From contig NC_134367.1 in assembly GCF_035582795.1 (NCBI RefSeq), forward strand, positions 116,274,062 to 116,338,061: a stretch of DNA of 64,000 bases, given 5' to 3'. The translations under genes and the position numbers were made by a program. The DNA comes from Mycteria americana (Eukaryota > Chordata > Aves > Ciconiiformes > Ciconiidae). The stretch's first letter is position 1. Each line of letters starts with the position of its first letter. Under the pieces are notes generated by a model. The model searched no databases and was not told the DNA's origin. It saw nothing but the letters and a program-made list of their open reading frames with translations. Below, in pieces: positions 20,215 through 32,732 of the stretch.

Positions 20215-23200
20215 AAATAATTTTTAAAAATGAGGAGACTCAGCTGTTAATACCCGAATCAAAAGCTGTGGAAGCGTTTTTATATTACAGAACACACCAA
20301 GACCAAAGGAAGAAATTCCCGCAGAAGTGGAGGATGCAGTAACACCCTTGGTATGGGCTAGTGGAATTCCAGGTTGGTCTAATTGGGGGACCAGTAACCT
20401 GGAAGCAAACCGGTAAGACCGGTATCCTCTTAAATGCGAAGCTAGAAAGGGTTTGGAAGATTAATAATGAAATTTTTGAATTATGGATTATTGATAGAGT
20501 GTGAATCAAAACATAACACCCCGATATTGCCAGTGAAAAAGCAGAATGGCAAGGAATATAGGTTAGTTCAAGATTTAAGAGCCGTAAATCAGATTGTTCA
20601 AGACATTCACCCAGTAGTAGCTAACCCATATACCTTGCCGACATCTTTAAAAGAAAAACATAAGTGGTTTACTGTACTTGATCTCAAGGATGCTTTCTTC
20701 TGCATACCTCTAGATAAAGATAGCCAGGCAATATTTGCCTTTGAATGGGAAAGCCCCACCACTGGACACAAGACACAACTCACCTGGACGGTGCTACCTC
20801 AAGGGTTCAAAAATAGTCCTACAATATTTGGTAATCAATTGGCAAAGGAATTGGAAGTGTGGAAAAAAGAGAATTCAGAAGGAGTAATATTGCAGTATGT
20901 AGATGACATCTTGATAGCAGCAGAGACTCGAGAGGACTGTTTACAAGTGACCATCAGCTTGTTGAATTTTTTGGGACAAGCAGGATACCGAGTATTAAAA
21001 GCAAGGCCCAGACTGGGAAAGAGACTGTGATATATTTAGGCTTTGAAATTTCACAAGGACAAAGAAGATTGGGAGCAGGCAGAAAGGAAGCAATTTGTCA
21101 AGTTCCAGAACCCAGAACGATATGGGAATTGCGGACATTTTTGGGTATGGTTGGGTGGTGTCGATTGTGGATCCTCAATTATGCAGCTTTGAAAAGATCC
21201 CAGGAGAATCACCTGTTGTGAACACCTGAGTGTTGGACAGCTTTTAAAAATCTGAAGAAGGCTTTGATGTCCGCACCTGCCTTAGGACTCCTAGATTTAG
21301 CAAAGCCTTTTGAATTGTTTGTACATGAGCGATAATATCTTGCTTTGGGTGTGTTGACTCAAAAATTAGGAACTTGGAAATGGGCCATCGGGTATTTTTC
21401 TAAGCAATTGGATAATGTCAGCAAGGGATGGCCTGGGTGTTTGTGAGCTGTGGCAGCAACTGTACTTAGTCCAAGAAGCAAGGAAATGAACCATGGGGCA
21501 GAAGATTACGGTTTATATCCCACATATGGTAATTTCTGTCTTGGAGCAAAAAGAGAGGCATTGGCTGTCCCCGAGCCACATGCTCAAATACCAGGTCACT
21601 CTCTTGGAACAGGATGATATGGAACTTAAAACTACAACAGCAGTGAACCCAGCAATGTTTTTGAGCTCGGAAATGGGTGAGTCTTTACACCATGATTGTT
21701 TGCAAACTATTGAACAGGTATATTCTAGCAGGCAGGACCTGAAGGACGAACCGTTGCCTAATCCTGATTTGGAGCTGTTTACGGATGGAAGCAGTTTTGT
21801 CTGAGATGGAAAAGGAATGGCGGGGTATGCAGTGGTCACCACCACCCAAGTGATGAAAGCTGAAGCCCTCCCTGTGAATACATCAGCACAGAAAGCAGAT
21901 TCACACACATGGAGCTATCTGGAAGGAAGGAGGACTGTTGTCAGCTCAAGGATCACCCATTACTTACAAGGAAGAAATTCTCCAACTCCTCCAGGACATC
22001 CAGCAGCCCAAGGAAGTAGCAGTAATGCATTGTAAAGCACATCAGTTTGGACAAACCGTGGTAAATGTGGGCAACCGATGGGCTGATAAAACTGCTAGAG
22101 AGGCAGCGGAGCAAAGCATCCTTGCCCTGGTACCAGTAAAACAGGTAAAACTTCCAACCCCGAAACCAAATTATGGTAAGTTGGATAGATTATTGGCAGA
22201 ACAGTTGAGAGCAGTAGAAAATGAGGATGGATGGTGGGTAACACCCACCCGGCAAGTCATAGTTACCCCACAAATAATGATAAAAATAGCAGAGGAATAA
22301 CAGGAGAAACAGATGGGGGAATTGAAGTGATGATTGTGGATTTACAGAAATCAAGATTGCTGTGTGCACATCCCAAATGTTACAGCTGCTTTGAATGAAC
22401 AAATAGATGATATGAAGAGGGTGGCACAGCAGACTCAAGGTTTAAGGTGTGAAATGCAAACAAATTGGTTAGGCCAAATTTTGGGACATTTTGGATTTCC
22501 TCTTAAAGGATGGATAACTGAGTTGTTACAGACACTAATCATCTTCATTACAGTTGCTTTGGTGATTTGTTTGGTTTATCAATGTTTAAAGAAAATGTTG
22601 ACACAGACAATGTCTAGGAATTCTGTAGCAATTTTTAAATCAGTAATGAAGCATCGTACACCAATGCCGGGAGAGAAGCCACCTGCTTATGTTGAGATAT
22701 GAAAGATTAAGAGTGGAAGTATTGAAAAGGTGATTATTTCAAAACTTCCAAAGAGGGGAAATGTAACCAGATGTAACCAAAATGATTAGTTTGTTCTTTT
22801 ATAACTAAGCAACATAGAGATAGGAGCGGGATAGACAATACTTTAATGTTGTGTTTATACATCTATGGATATGTTGATATGTTCCCAGTACAGCCCCAGC
22901 CCATCTTGACAAGGAGTCGAGGGTAGCTAGAATAATTGGTTTGTGTTAAGGGTGCCAAATCATTGTTAGGGACCATGCACCATGAAGAAGGGAAGCAAGT
23001 TACATAAGCAAGGTGATATTGTGCATGTCCAGAAGAAGAGGTCGACTAAAGGACACGCCTGTACGACCACCAAGGACCACCAGAGACCCCCATGGAAGCC
23101 CCTTGGAGCTCAAGGATGCATGGGTAATGACCATGCAAATATGATAATTAGTTCTGGGAAATTGAATGAATATGCATGATCATTCTGGGAAATTTTATGC

Positions 23201-23362
23201 ATATGTATGTATCGGACAATATAAGTTTTGGTTGATGTAACCTAGGTATGCATGCTAGGTGGAATGATCCCCTGTGCATCTGGCGCCGTAATAAAGAATG
23301 CCTGCTTCTTAACACTACGTTGGTGTTAAGGAGTTAGATTCCTGATTTCGGTGACACTAACA
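20215..23362 (+). mobile_element. Class I (gamma-like) endogenous retrovirus, 5'-truncated and deleted, in THUMPD2 intron 2
   Basis: Remains of pol, env and the 3' LTR. Reverse transcriptase is clearest at 20467-21030, with RLVQDLRAVNQ, LPQGFKNSP and the YVDD catalytic box at 20896-20907. RNase H follows, with an acidic DGSS motif near 21784, and then the start of integrase near 22170-22300. A deletion joins this to the end of the env transmembrane subunit, where a CC pair remains at about 22349 and a membrane span lies around 22530-22595. The 5' LTR, gag and most of env are missing. Stops and frameshifts occur throughout, so it cannot produce virus. Class I is inferred from the RT motifs and the layout. 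Confidence 0.92.
22762..23362 (+). mobile_element. 3' LTR of the endogenous retrovirus
   Basis: 601 bp, starting TGTAACCAG right after the polypurine tract 'aaagaggggaaa' and ending ..ACTAACA. It contains an aataaa poly(A) signal near 23291. With the 5' LTR absent, no target-site duplication can be matched. Confidence 0.85.
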
Positions 23363-24438
23363 GCTGTAGTTCTAATTGACAGTAATCAATTCTGGAGTAT
23401 TCTTCACCCAGGTATATTTTCAATGCTTTTTTTGTGCTGAAAATGGCTTTAAAATTGGTTGAAATAGGTATCTTACCAGCTTGTGTTCTGCTGGCACTGT
23501 ACATATATGTGTATGTGTAACACCACCCCCCTGCACCAAAAAAAGTTAATGAAACTGAAGTCCAGTTCTGGACCCCTTGTTATGCATTTTAAGGATGAGT
23601 CATTTTCCTTTAGGCAAAGTGGATCCAGACATATATCCTGTGTCACTTAACTGTTCAATACACGGATTTCTTGTAAATCTCAGCTACTCGGGTCACAGTC
23701 TTTGTCAGTGTTGGAATAAGAATTTCAAGTAAGATGGCTTGATATCTCCGTGCTGGTGGGATTTTATTTGGGGGATCACAGATGACCTTCAGCTTTGAGG
23801 ATCAAATTTAACCATGATTCTAAATGAGAAAAAGAAATACCTTCCCGCCCCCCTTGACCATCTTTGAGGTTTTTAAGTGAATTGTCGTAGCTAGGTCAAG
23901 AGGACTACCCACAGGTGTAAGTTCAGGCATGTGTTGGAGACTTTGCACGATTGAAGGCAGGTTGATGAACAGCAAGGAGAGATGTCCTTTATAAACTTGT
24001 GGCTTTTATTCTGAGCTGAATCAAAGTGATTCATGTTCACGTCTGTCTTTCAATCCTGCAGAGTGTCCCACATCTCTAATCTTGGACCAAGTGCTTTCTG
24101 AGGAGGATGGCATGGTTGGCTGGTGCTCCGTCCCTGGGAATGACTCTCAGAGGTGGTCTGGTTTTCTAGAGCTGCTGAATTCTTCTGTAGAATTCAACCC
24201 CTGCATGATTTAATCTTGGTTCTGCAGAGCTTGTGATCAGATGGATGCCTGGGTCTTTGGTGGTGGGATAGGTGGGTGTTGAGAGCTCAGCTATGCCTGT
24301 GATTGCTGCTGCTGTGGTTCCTGGATTCACACATTGATGAAATGTGAACACAGTCTCTGTTAAGAGCTGTTCTCAATCCATAGGAAAATCAAATGCTGAG
24401 ACTGAACTACTTAACCTGAAACTACTTGTTTTTTCTAG
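23363..24438. other. Rest of THUMPD2 intron 2
   Basis: Unique-looking intronic DNA between the retroviral LTR and exon 3. No element or RNA gene was recognised. Confidence 0.5.
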
Positions 24439-24852
24439 GGAAAATGATGCATGAGATTAAAAGCATTGTCATGGAGGAACCAAAGTATTGGCTGGATATT
24501 ATCTCTATCTGGAGAAACCTTCATGGGCATGAGGGTGAAAAAAGATGATGTCTCTCAAGAAAAACCCATTGCCTCTGAAGAGGAAATCAGAAGAAGAGAC
24601 GAATACTGCAACTAAAAGAACACAGAACAAGTGAGAGAGACTGTATCTGAGGAATGTCAAGCAGAAGCTGGAGAGAGGTGTGTGGTAGCAGAGAGAAAGA
24701 ATGATCAGGACTGCTGGACTGAAAGCAAGACTTCCTTAGAAGACTCTTCCAAAAGCAGTGGAGAGAAGCCTATTGCGAATGAGCAGCTTAGCTTCAGTTT
24801 GAGAGTTTCTTCTCATTGTAGTGGAGTGATTGCCAAAATACTTCCTTCACAG
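24439..24852 (+). pseudogene. THUMPD2: THUMPD2 exon 3, frameshifted
   Basis: This long exon is flanked by 'tttttctag' and 'cag|gtatgc'. Homology moves through three frames: KMMHEIKSIVMEEPKYWLDI then ISIWRNL (first frame), LPLKRKSEEETNTATKRTQN (second), and from 24631 a third frame ending LRVSSHCSGVIAKILPSQ. Two indels, near 24545-24566 and near 24628, explain this. The exon is rich in Lys and Glu, like the family's poorly conserved linker. Confidence 0.85.
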
Positions 24853-25109
24853 GTATGCTAAAGTATCTTATGTTTTAAAAGAATTTAGCAAAGGTGAAGG
24901 CAGATGTGCAGTTTATTTGTCATGTCAATTGTGTGTTGTATGTTTTAGAATAACAAACTGATGGAAGCTTTTTCTGTATTTTCTGAAAAAAAGCCCTTAA
25001 CCTGCATTTACCTTAAACAAGTGGAAATACAAGGGCTGTTGTTAATTTCGGGGCACTCTTACCCTGACTATTTTTCAAATCAATGCTTTTTATTGAGAAT
25101 AAGTAAAGG

Positions 25110-25420
25110 TAAGAGGTTGAGGTAGCTGGGCTTGTGGAGTCTGAGGAGTGATCTGATAGTAGTTTACAGGTACTTAAAGGGCCATTGCAAGTACAGTGGA
25201 GCCAGACTCCTCTCAGTTGTGGCAGAGTGTAAAAAAAGGCACAAAACCAGAACTTGCAGCTTTGGTGGGCTCTGGTTGAGCATTGGGGAGAGCTTGTTCC
25301 CCAAAAGGGTGGTACAGTCCTGGGACGTGGCTCTTGGTCCCTGGGAGAGAGTGGTGGCTTAAAGACCTCCAGGGGCCCTTTCCATCCAGCACTCTTCTCA
25401 TCTGTAATATCTTTCTACTG
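25110..25420 (+). mobile_element. Diverged CR1 3' fragment
   Basis: CR1-like 3' region: 'gggcttgtggagtctgagga' style start, then 'gagcttgttccccaaaaggg' and a 'ccagggg-cccttccatccag' end. It is 5'-truncated and older than the 14-kb copy. Confidence 0.7.
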
Positions 25421-25511
25421 TGAGGAAAATAAAAAAATAAAAAAAGAAACCCTGTGTAGCTGCAATTTATGTAGATTTTTCTTACTCGAAGATAACAGCA
25501 GTTTGATTAGA

Positions 25512-25512
<1 letters not shown>

Positions 25513-25549
<37 letters not shown>
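25513..25549 (+). repeat. 37-base poly(C) run
   Basis: An uninterrupted run of C in THUMPD2 intron 3. The length is unusual, and such runs are prone to sequencing and assembly error. On the minus strand it is poly(G) and could form G-quadruplexes. Confidence 0.97.
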
Positions 25550-25551
<2 letters not shown>

Positions 25552-25963
25552 AGCTAGTACCTTGGGAGGGTGGAACACATGAGCCTGCCAACATTAATGT
25601 TTGCTTAAATTTGTGCTGTGCGTTTGGACTTTCATACTGTGAAGGTAGTCAGAGCTTTCTAGATGGCATAAAAGCATTAAAATTGTGAGCTGCATTTGTG
25701 CCTTCACAGGTTTTCTCTTAGGTAATCTAGTTTACAGCCATCAGAAATATTTTGTGTGTGATATAATTCTAAAATGATGACAACTTTTGTTGTGCCCTGT
25801 TGTACCTCTTCTGTACAATTTTTGTATGAATTGTTCTCCTAGGGATAGAAGGAGACTCTTTCTTTTCCCAGGTATTTCTAAGGATTGTGCAGGGGAGGCT
25901 GGGATCTGTAGTTTTCTTAATTCTGTTATTTTTACTGCCTGTGACTGTTATTCCCCCTTGCAG

Positions 25964-26041
25964 GAGATCAGAAGAGCCGTTGGCATAGTGCTCATGAAGC
26001 AGTGTGGGTGGTGGGCTGATCTGTAGGACCCCGATCTAGAG
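25964..26041 (+). pseudogene. THUMPD2: THUMPD2 exon 4, nonsense and lost donor
   Basis: Starts after 'ccttgcag' and reads EIRRAVGIVLMKQCGWWADL, then TAG at 26024-26026 where the family has Arg, then DPDLE. The expected donor directly after 26041 reads 'ttagtg', consistent with loss of the G of a GT. Confidence 0.88.
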
Positions 26042-27390
26042 TTAGTGGTGCTTGTCTGCCAGATGGCCTCTTGCTGCTTCCAGAATTGCCCCCGATATCT
26101 TTTGTTTTGTTCTCTGCTCCCTTTGCACGCGGGACCATGGCCTCTCCCCGTTTGTCTTTCTGCTGCTGAATTTAACTAGAAATCCTCTGGTAGCACTGAG
26201 CAAAGCTTTTCTGTAGCCACTGTGTGCATGTCTTCCAGTGCACTTAAATAAAGACCAGAATGGCCAGCATGGGCCTGTACATGAGGGGAAGGATCCGATC
26301 CATACAGGCCATGTCTCAGGATCCAGTACGCTTACAAACTGACTGTGTTGAAAATGGAGATCACCTGGGCCATTGGGCAGCTAGTTTAGCCTCTGTAAGG
26401 GAAGAGAGCGAGCAGCAAGGTTGTGTTCTTGAGGAGTGCCATCTTGAGAATGCCATTTATGGAAGAGCCTCCTCCCAGACCCTGTCCCTGACAAGCAGCT
26501 TGTTTAAGGCATCCTCCAGGGTGCAAGCTGTCTGGAGACCTTGGAAAGGACTCTTGACAAGCTGTTTCTGCATCCCTGTGCTTGCCGTATGGGAGCTGCT
26601 CTCAGCACTGATGCTAGGAGATCTGAGGCGTTCTGTAAAAGCTCTGAGTTCATCATCTGGCTCTGGTTTTCCCAGGCTGTGTGTCAAATGCAGCTTTGTT
26701 GAGCCTCAAGTGGGGCTCTTGTTCTTGTCCAGATTTTTGCTCTGAAACCATTAAAGTACTGAGGGCTGGGATATTTCAAAAGCATCGTCTTTCTCTTTGG
26801 GCTTCCTGGGGAGGGAGGGATTGCAGTCATGCAAGACCTGTTGGGGAGCTCAGTCTTCTTTTGGGATGCTCTCTATGGGACAGGAGGACAATTTCTTTGA
26901 GCTGTGTATATTTCTGGAAGGATCACCCATGTTTGCCTTCATCTGAAGTACTGCTTAGTGGCACTCGTTTTTGTTATGTGGGGTTTTTTGGTTTTTGTTT
27001 TTAAAAAGGCTGTGTGTGTGAATAGCTGAGTGCTGGTAGCTAATATACAGTGAAAAATCTTTTCCTCGTCAGAGTAATTGGTCTTATAATTAAAAATATC
27101 CATTCAGCATTACAAAAATTGGTTTCCTTGAAGAGTCAAGTGCTTGCTGATGTCTTCCTGGCTGATAAAATCCCTTCCCAGCTTGCTTAAATATTAAATC
27201 ATCTTTAAAGTGACATTCAGATTACCTAGTGTGATTTCTTCCAATTAATCATAATTGTCTAAAGCGTGCATTTTTGTTCTTAAAAACTAGGAAGTTCGTA
27301 GAAACATCTTCTGTGTCTGGTTTAAATGAGTTAAAGCTATTGTTGTGTGTCAGTTTGAGAGTTTCTAATGTTATTTTTTTCCTCTTTCAG

Positions 27391-27443
27391 ATCTTTGTAC
27401 ATCTTAACGACCTTCACTCTGTGGTGGGGATTCCTCTTTTCAG
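27391..27443 (+). pseudogene. THUMPD2: THUMPD2 exon 5
   Basis: Bounded by 'cctctttcag' and 'ag|gtaggc', it reads IFVHLNDLHSVVGIPLF. This is a conserved part of the THUMP-methyltransferase junction, intact, with phase 2 at its end. Confidence 0.9.
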
Positions 27444-27751
27444 GTAGGCATTCTCACTGGCTTTGTCTTGGCAGTATCAGAACAGGCATAATTTCTAAAT
27501 AGTCTTGCTGTCCACTGTGAGTACTTATCTTCTGGTTTAATATTCACTGGACTGTCCTATTAGTCTTTTGGTCTGTCTGGAGCTTATCTGAGCACATAGG
27601 CCAGACTTGGCAGTGAGTTCTGGATAAAAGCAGACTGTGGTTTCTATCTGTCTGTCTGCAGATCTGTCCAGTTAATTTGTTTTTTCATATTACATGGGCT
27701 TTTCTGGGTGGTTGTACTGTTACCTTATGTTGATTTTTTTGCTGTCTGCAG

Positions 27752-27839
27752 GCTTCCATTGGCAAACAGAGAGTATATCAAAACAGCAGGACTGTGGTCA
27801 ACAGTTGCGTGGGCCATGGCATCTCTGGCTGAAATCCAT
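27752..27839 (+). pseudogene. THUMPD2: THUMPD2 exon 6, donor destroyed
   Basis: Starts after 'ctgtctgcag' and reads LPLANREYIKTAGL then WSTVAWAMASLAEIH. The donor position (27840-27845) reads GAAAGT where GTAAGT would be expected, a single T-to-A change at 27841 that removes the invariant GT. Confidence 0.9.
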
Positions 27840-28466
27840 GAAAGTGGATGTTCATGGCAAAGATGTAGAGTCCCAAATGAAGGGGAGGGTGCTGCTGGTC
27901 AGGTCAGAGCTGGAACTGGAACCTTTGAAGAAGTTTGGTGATTTTAATGCCCCATCCTCTTAATGCATGTGGAGACGGTTTGCCTTATCTGTGATCAGAG
28001 TGCACTGTTCAACCAGATATCTGCTGTAATCCCAGATCCTTCTCAGGAGAGGTGTTATTCCTTGTATGAAAATATATGTCTAAATGGCAAGATTTTTTCA
28101 CTGTTGAGGCTTCAAACCTTGTTTGGGGTTGTTCTCCCAAGGGAATACAGAAGCATATGTGATGATTTCCACAGATTAATTTGGTATCAGTACCCCCAGT
28201 CATAATTTGTTTCCCTCGGTGTCACCTCAAGGCTGGATGCAGGGATGCAGTGATGGATTGTCTTTAGTGAAATTATCTCTTTTTTTTTTTTTTTTTTTTT
28301 AACTATATTCTCTTACAAGCAAGTTTGGCCTGGTAAACCAGTGATTATTGTTACCTACACTGGATTCAGTGGGAGTATGTAGGTGACCTGTACATCCCCA
28401 AGTAAGCTTTGTGCTGGGAGAAAAGTCTGTCTTGCTTGGGATGCAATAACCCCTATATTTTTGCAG

Positions 28467-28538
28467 GCAGGTGCCTTTGTGCTGAATGCCGTGTGTGGGC
28501 TAGGAACAATACTTCTGGAAGCTGCCAAAGAGTGGCCC
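28467..28538 (+). pseudogene. THUMPD2: THUMPD2 exon 7, SAM-binding motif altered
   Basis: Bounded by 'tttttgcag' and 'ccc|gtgagt', it reads AGAFVLNAVCGLGTILLEAA then KEWP. The family motif DPMCGxGT, which holds S-adenosylmethionine, has become NAVCGLGT, with both the Asp and the Pro lost. Confidence 0.9.
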
Positions 28539-29167
28539 GTGAGTATCACAGTCACAGCAGGCAGGCATCTTTGCAAGATGGCTTGTAGTTGCATCATGAA
28601 AAATGTGTCCCACAGTTACACCAAAGTCCATTACTGGAAAGCTGCAACCAAACTGATCTTTCTAGGCAGTTGTGAAAAGTGTTTTAGTACAAACGTTCCT
28701 GCACAGGAACGTAAAACGAAGTCCTACATATTTATGCAGATGGGTGCTGGGAGCCCTGGATTTATACTGCAGGTTTTGTGTAAGGCAGCTATGGACTTTT
28801 AAAGCTGCCTGGGCTTATCCTGCGAAGGGAGCTGTCAATGCGACGGTACAGTCAGTTGTCAGTATTAGAGGCAGCGTAGCTCTGTCTCTGTAGCTAGCTG
28901 GGGTCTTGCTGTTAGGACACAGCCTCAATATTTCTGGAAGTTACAAGTGTCTTGAGCAGACCAGGACGTGAAAGGAGTGAAGACAGTGCATACTTCCCCC
29001 ATTCCTCTGTCCTCTGGATCTGTGTATTGCTCTGTGTAATGGTACGAGAACTCCCAGGAAGAGGTTTGTCTTGGAAGAGCTGTGCAACAAGGCAGTTCTG
29101 AGAAGGGTTTGTAAAATAACTACACCTGTTTGTCAACTAGGTGACTTTTCTCTTTTTCTCTGAACAG

Positions 29168-29282
29168 GAAGCCTGTTACTAGGGTGCTGATAGAAGTGAT
29201 TCACAGTTAGAGGGTGCAGATGTGAATATTAGGACTACAGGCTTGATGGATAAGATTGAGTTACTTAAAGCTTCTGTGAAAG
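29168..29282 (+). pseudogene. THUMPD2: THUMPD2 exon 8, nonsense
   Basis: Starts after 'ctctgaacag' and reads EACY, then TAG at 29180-29182, then GADRSDSQLEGADVNIRTTG and LMDKIELLKASVK. It ends in phase 1 at 'g|gtatgt', which fits the next exon. Confidence 0.87.
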
Positions 29283-30235
29283 GTATGTCTGTAGGCTTCC
29301 CAAGTGAGACACATTTGAAATTTTTTGTGGTTCTGAGATTACACAGGTACTGTAGGTTCTCTTGAGGTGATGTGTAGTAGAGCTAACTCTCAACAAATAG
29401 CTGAGCAGTGACTCTGTAGTGCTAGTGAACAGATAATTATTTGTTCTCTCCCCCTCTGAACTCTGGCAAGAATAAACTCAGCAGAAGACAATGACAATAA
29501 TTGTCAGACATGGGCAGTAGTTGTCTGTCTTAATGGTAAACTTGTGAACACCACAAAGAGTATATACCATGTGAGAATTTTTTGTGTCTTACAGGAACAC
29601 AGCAAGGACAAATCCAGATAAAATGTCGCTTGTAACTTAAATGTACTAAATGAGTAATGGTGGGGACTCATGTAGCTCAGTATTGAATTGTTAATGTTTT
29701 GCAGTAGGAGTATTTTAAATGATGATGCCTTTCCTCTGGAAGAGGGAATCTGTTTGCTCTCAGTTCATGAGCTAGTCTGGGGAGAAGGTAATAATTTTAT
29801 GCCCTTATTCTGGAGCTCAAAGCCTGAGTCTAAATTAGTCCTTTATGAAATTAATCACAGACAAAAGCTGGGTGTTTTTCCCTGTGCATGGGTAATGAAG
29901 TATGCATAGTTTTTCCTTTGCAGTATCTATTTCTTACCAGAATGGTAAGAAATAGTATTATTTCTTTTTTATAGGAATATATATAGCTTTATTTCTTACT
30001 TAAAAGCTGTGATTGGCCTTGGCTTCTAGGATAATGGAAGGTACTTTGATGTTAAGCTTTTCTAATACTGAACAAGTACCTGGTGTCTTTGTCACTGGTC
30101 AGAAGCTGTTATTTCTGCATGTTTTGAGAAGGACTGTAGGTAACTTGTCCTTCCATTTGTAGATAAAATTGTTGTGCTGTAAGTGTGGATGCAAGGATGG
30201 TCCAAGAACCATCTCCAGCCAGTTCTGGAAAGGCT

Positions 30236-30440
30236 GGCATAGAATCACAGCAGGGTTTAGGTGGGAAAGGACTGCTGGAGGTCTTTAGTCCTCTTACCTG
30301 CTGGGAGTGGGGCTAACCCCAAAGGTGGGTCATGTTGCTCAGGGCCTCTTCCAGTTGAGTTTTGAACATCCTGAGGGATGGAGAACCCATAGTCTCATCC
30401 TCTCACATGCTAGCTACCCTCTGGCCAGCCCAGCCTGGTA
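30236..30440 (-). mobile_element. CR1 3'-end fragment, antisense to THUMPD2
   Basis: Begins with 'agaatcacagcagggttt-ggtgggaaagga', the reverse complement of the CR1 3' tail, followed by 'ttgctcagggcctcttccag'-type sequence. Diverged. Confidence 0.75.
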
Positions 30441-31045
30441 TGTATCTGGCCTTCATCACCCCAATGGTGCAGTGCTGTGTCATGGTCAAGAGAACTGGCT
30501 GTTTTCTGGATGCAGAAACTCTGGGGAGATACTTCAAAAATACTAGCTCCGACAGAATCCAAGTGATTCTGGCTGTAACCGGATTCTTGGGGGGAGAAAA
30601 GGGGGATGGAGGGGAATTTAACATATGGTTCCTTGCCGTTCATACGTGTACATCTGCACTAAGTAAAGTGCTTGCAAACTTAGCTCTTCTTTTGTGTTTT
30701 GCTTGTAAAGATGTACTGTGTGTTGAGAAGCAGCAATTAGTTTGGACCCATGCAGTGCCCTGTTAGGAGAGTCGTACTTTCATACCACCAGTAACAAACA
30801 TATCACCAGTAACAGGGAATCTACAAGCTAAACCCCACTCTCATGTGTTTATCTCTTCCCAGTCTGCATTGGGTTGGTGGCTTTGTAGTGCCATTTGTGA
30901 GGATAAGTACAGAAGGAGCTATGAATCTGGGTGCATAACCCACGGAAGAGCTGGCAGACAGTTTTGTAAGGTGAATGGGGGCATAGCTGCTGTTCATTTT
31001 TTCAGATAGTCAGATGTCTGTCTGAAACCTGCCTTTATTCTGCAG

Positions 31046-31163
31046 CATTGCCATTGCCTTCAGAAAGCTTTGACACTGGGATTTCGGCTATTCTGTTTGG
31101 GAAGAAGTTCAAGATCACAAAAGACATACAGCTCTTTCTGGATATTCTCTAGGAAGTGGAGAG
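31046..31163 (+). pseudogene. THUMPD2: THUMPD2 exon 9, nonsense and catalytic motif lost
   Basis: Starts after 'ttattctgcag' and reads LPLPSESFDTGISAILFGKK then FKITKDIQLFLDIL. TAG follows at 31150-31152 where the family has Gln. The catalytic DIPFGKK motif has become AILFGKK. The donor 'ag|gtacgt' remains. Confidence 0.9.
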
Positions 31164-32732
31164 GTACGTGTTACCTTTGACATGCTTGGGGTTTGATGTA
31201 AATGTCATGATGGTTTACGATCCTAAGTGTTCAGCCAGCTTCAGGTTTGCTTTATTCCAAACACTCTCCAGCGCGGTAATCTGATCTTGTGCAGACTGTG
31301 GAAGTCTGAGTCCTTGTCCCTTAAAGGCTGTGGTGGCTTGTCTTGCAAGCTGTGGACATGCTGATGGCTGCTGTCTTGCAAGCTTGTGGAAGCGCAAGCT
31401 GACAAGGAATGAGTTTGTTGTCTGAGCCATGCTCACAAGTATTTTTTTACAAGGCATGATGGTGACAGAAAGGAGGAAGAGAAGAGGATGACCTAGACAA
31501 ACTGAAAGTGTGGCCAGGCAAATAAAGCAATAATCCTTTCTCAGTGGAGGTCAGCTTGTATAAAATCATCGGCTTTCTGTCCGGGTTCACAACCCAGCTT
31601 TTACTAGCCTGCCTTGGCAGGAGGGATCTCGGACCAGAAAACGGTGGTATGCATTTTTCTTTCTGTTAGCGTGTACTCGAATATCCAGCTAGCCACCTGG
31701 TGTGCTTTTAGATGCCTCCTTTCCTCTCTCACCCTGTCATTTTGTGGCAGAGTTCAGCCAAGCTAATAGCGGGCTGCTTCTAACAGGCAGTTCAAACCAT
31801 CTGCCCCTTTATATCCTTTCTTGGCTGAAAACAAGCCCTTTCTGTAGGGTTGGTCTTCAGCGGGTGTTTATCTTGCTCACCCAATGCAGGAATGTGGTGG
31901 GAAGATGGTGAAGAAGGTGAGGTAGCTCCACAGAATGTCAGAGCAATCTTATGTCAGCTTGTGCTGACCATCCCTCCCTTTGTCTGTGCTTGTCTTCTGG
32001 TCTCATTTGGTCTCTTGGGCCATCCTAAGCAAAATCTTTCCTTGGGAAGGTGGAGGTGAGGAAGGGACCATTACCGTGAGAGCCCCACCAGTAAGACTGT
32101 TCAATCCACTTGCTCCGAACAGAGCCAGGATAGTCTTTTTTTCCCCTTCTTTCAAGGCCAAGTGTAATGTTTGCTCATGTACGAAGAGAAATGGATTTCA
32201 AACAATGGTTAATTTTCCTGTGTTTCCTGAGTTGGAAAGCCATTAAGGATCAGTGGAACACAGAAAAGACAGACCTTTTAAAGTTTCCAAAGGGCAAGGC
32301 CAGCTTCAGAATTGCCTTACCAACCTGAGAAGCTCTTGCTGCCCTGGGAAGCTGTTCCTTTGCAGACTGGTGGGGGGCTCATGAGACCCAAAAATGGGGT
32401 TTGAAGGTGACACTACCCTCCATCCTTGGAAGAATACTGAGAGGGGAAAAAACTGGGTCCATCTTCCCTGCTAACCCAATGGAAAGACCTCCCGACGTTG
32501 GAAATGTTTGGGAGTCAAGATGGAGCCCAGCTCTCCCATTTAGGAAGAGTTATGAAGATAGAGAATTTAAATTCCATTTGGAGATGTAGCTTACTGAGTT
32601 GAGCCATGACCCTTATCGTCTTTAGGTGTTTTATCAAATGCAGCTGGCATCTGAAGTGTCAGCAGTGTTGAGCTCTGCACGGACGAAAGAATGCCAGGCA
32701 GGCTGAACACCTAACCTTTATTTTTCCTGCAG

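Noticed and set aside
22334-22702. Domesticated envelope (syncytin-like) gene
   Set aside because: Only the last part of the transmembrane subunit remains, fused to unrelated pol remnants by a deletion; no surface subunit, no fusion peptide and no signal peptide.
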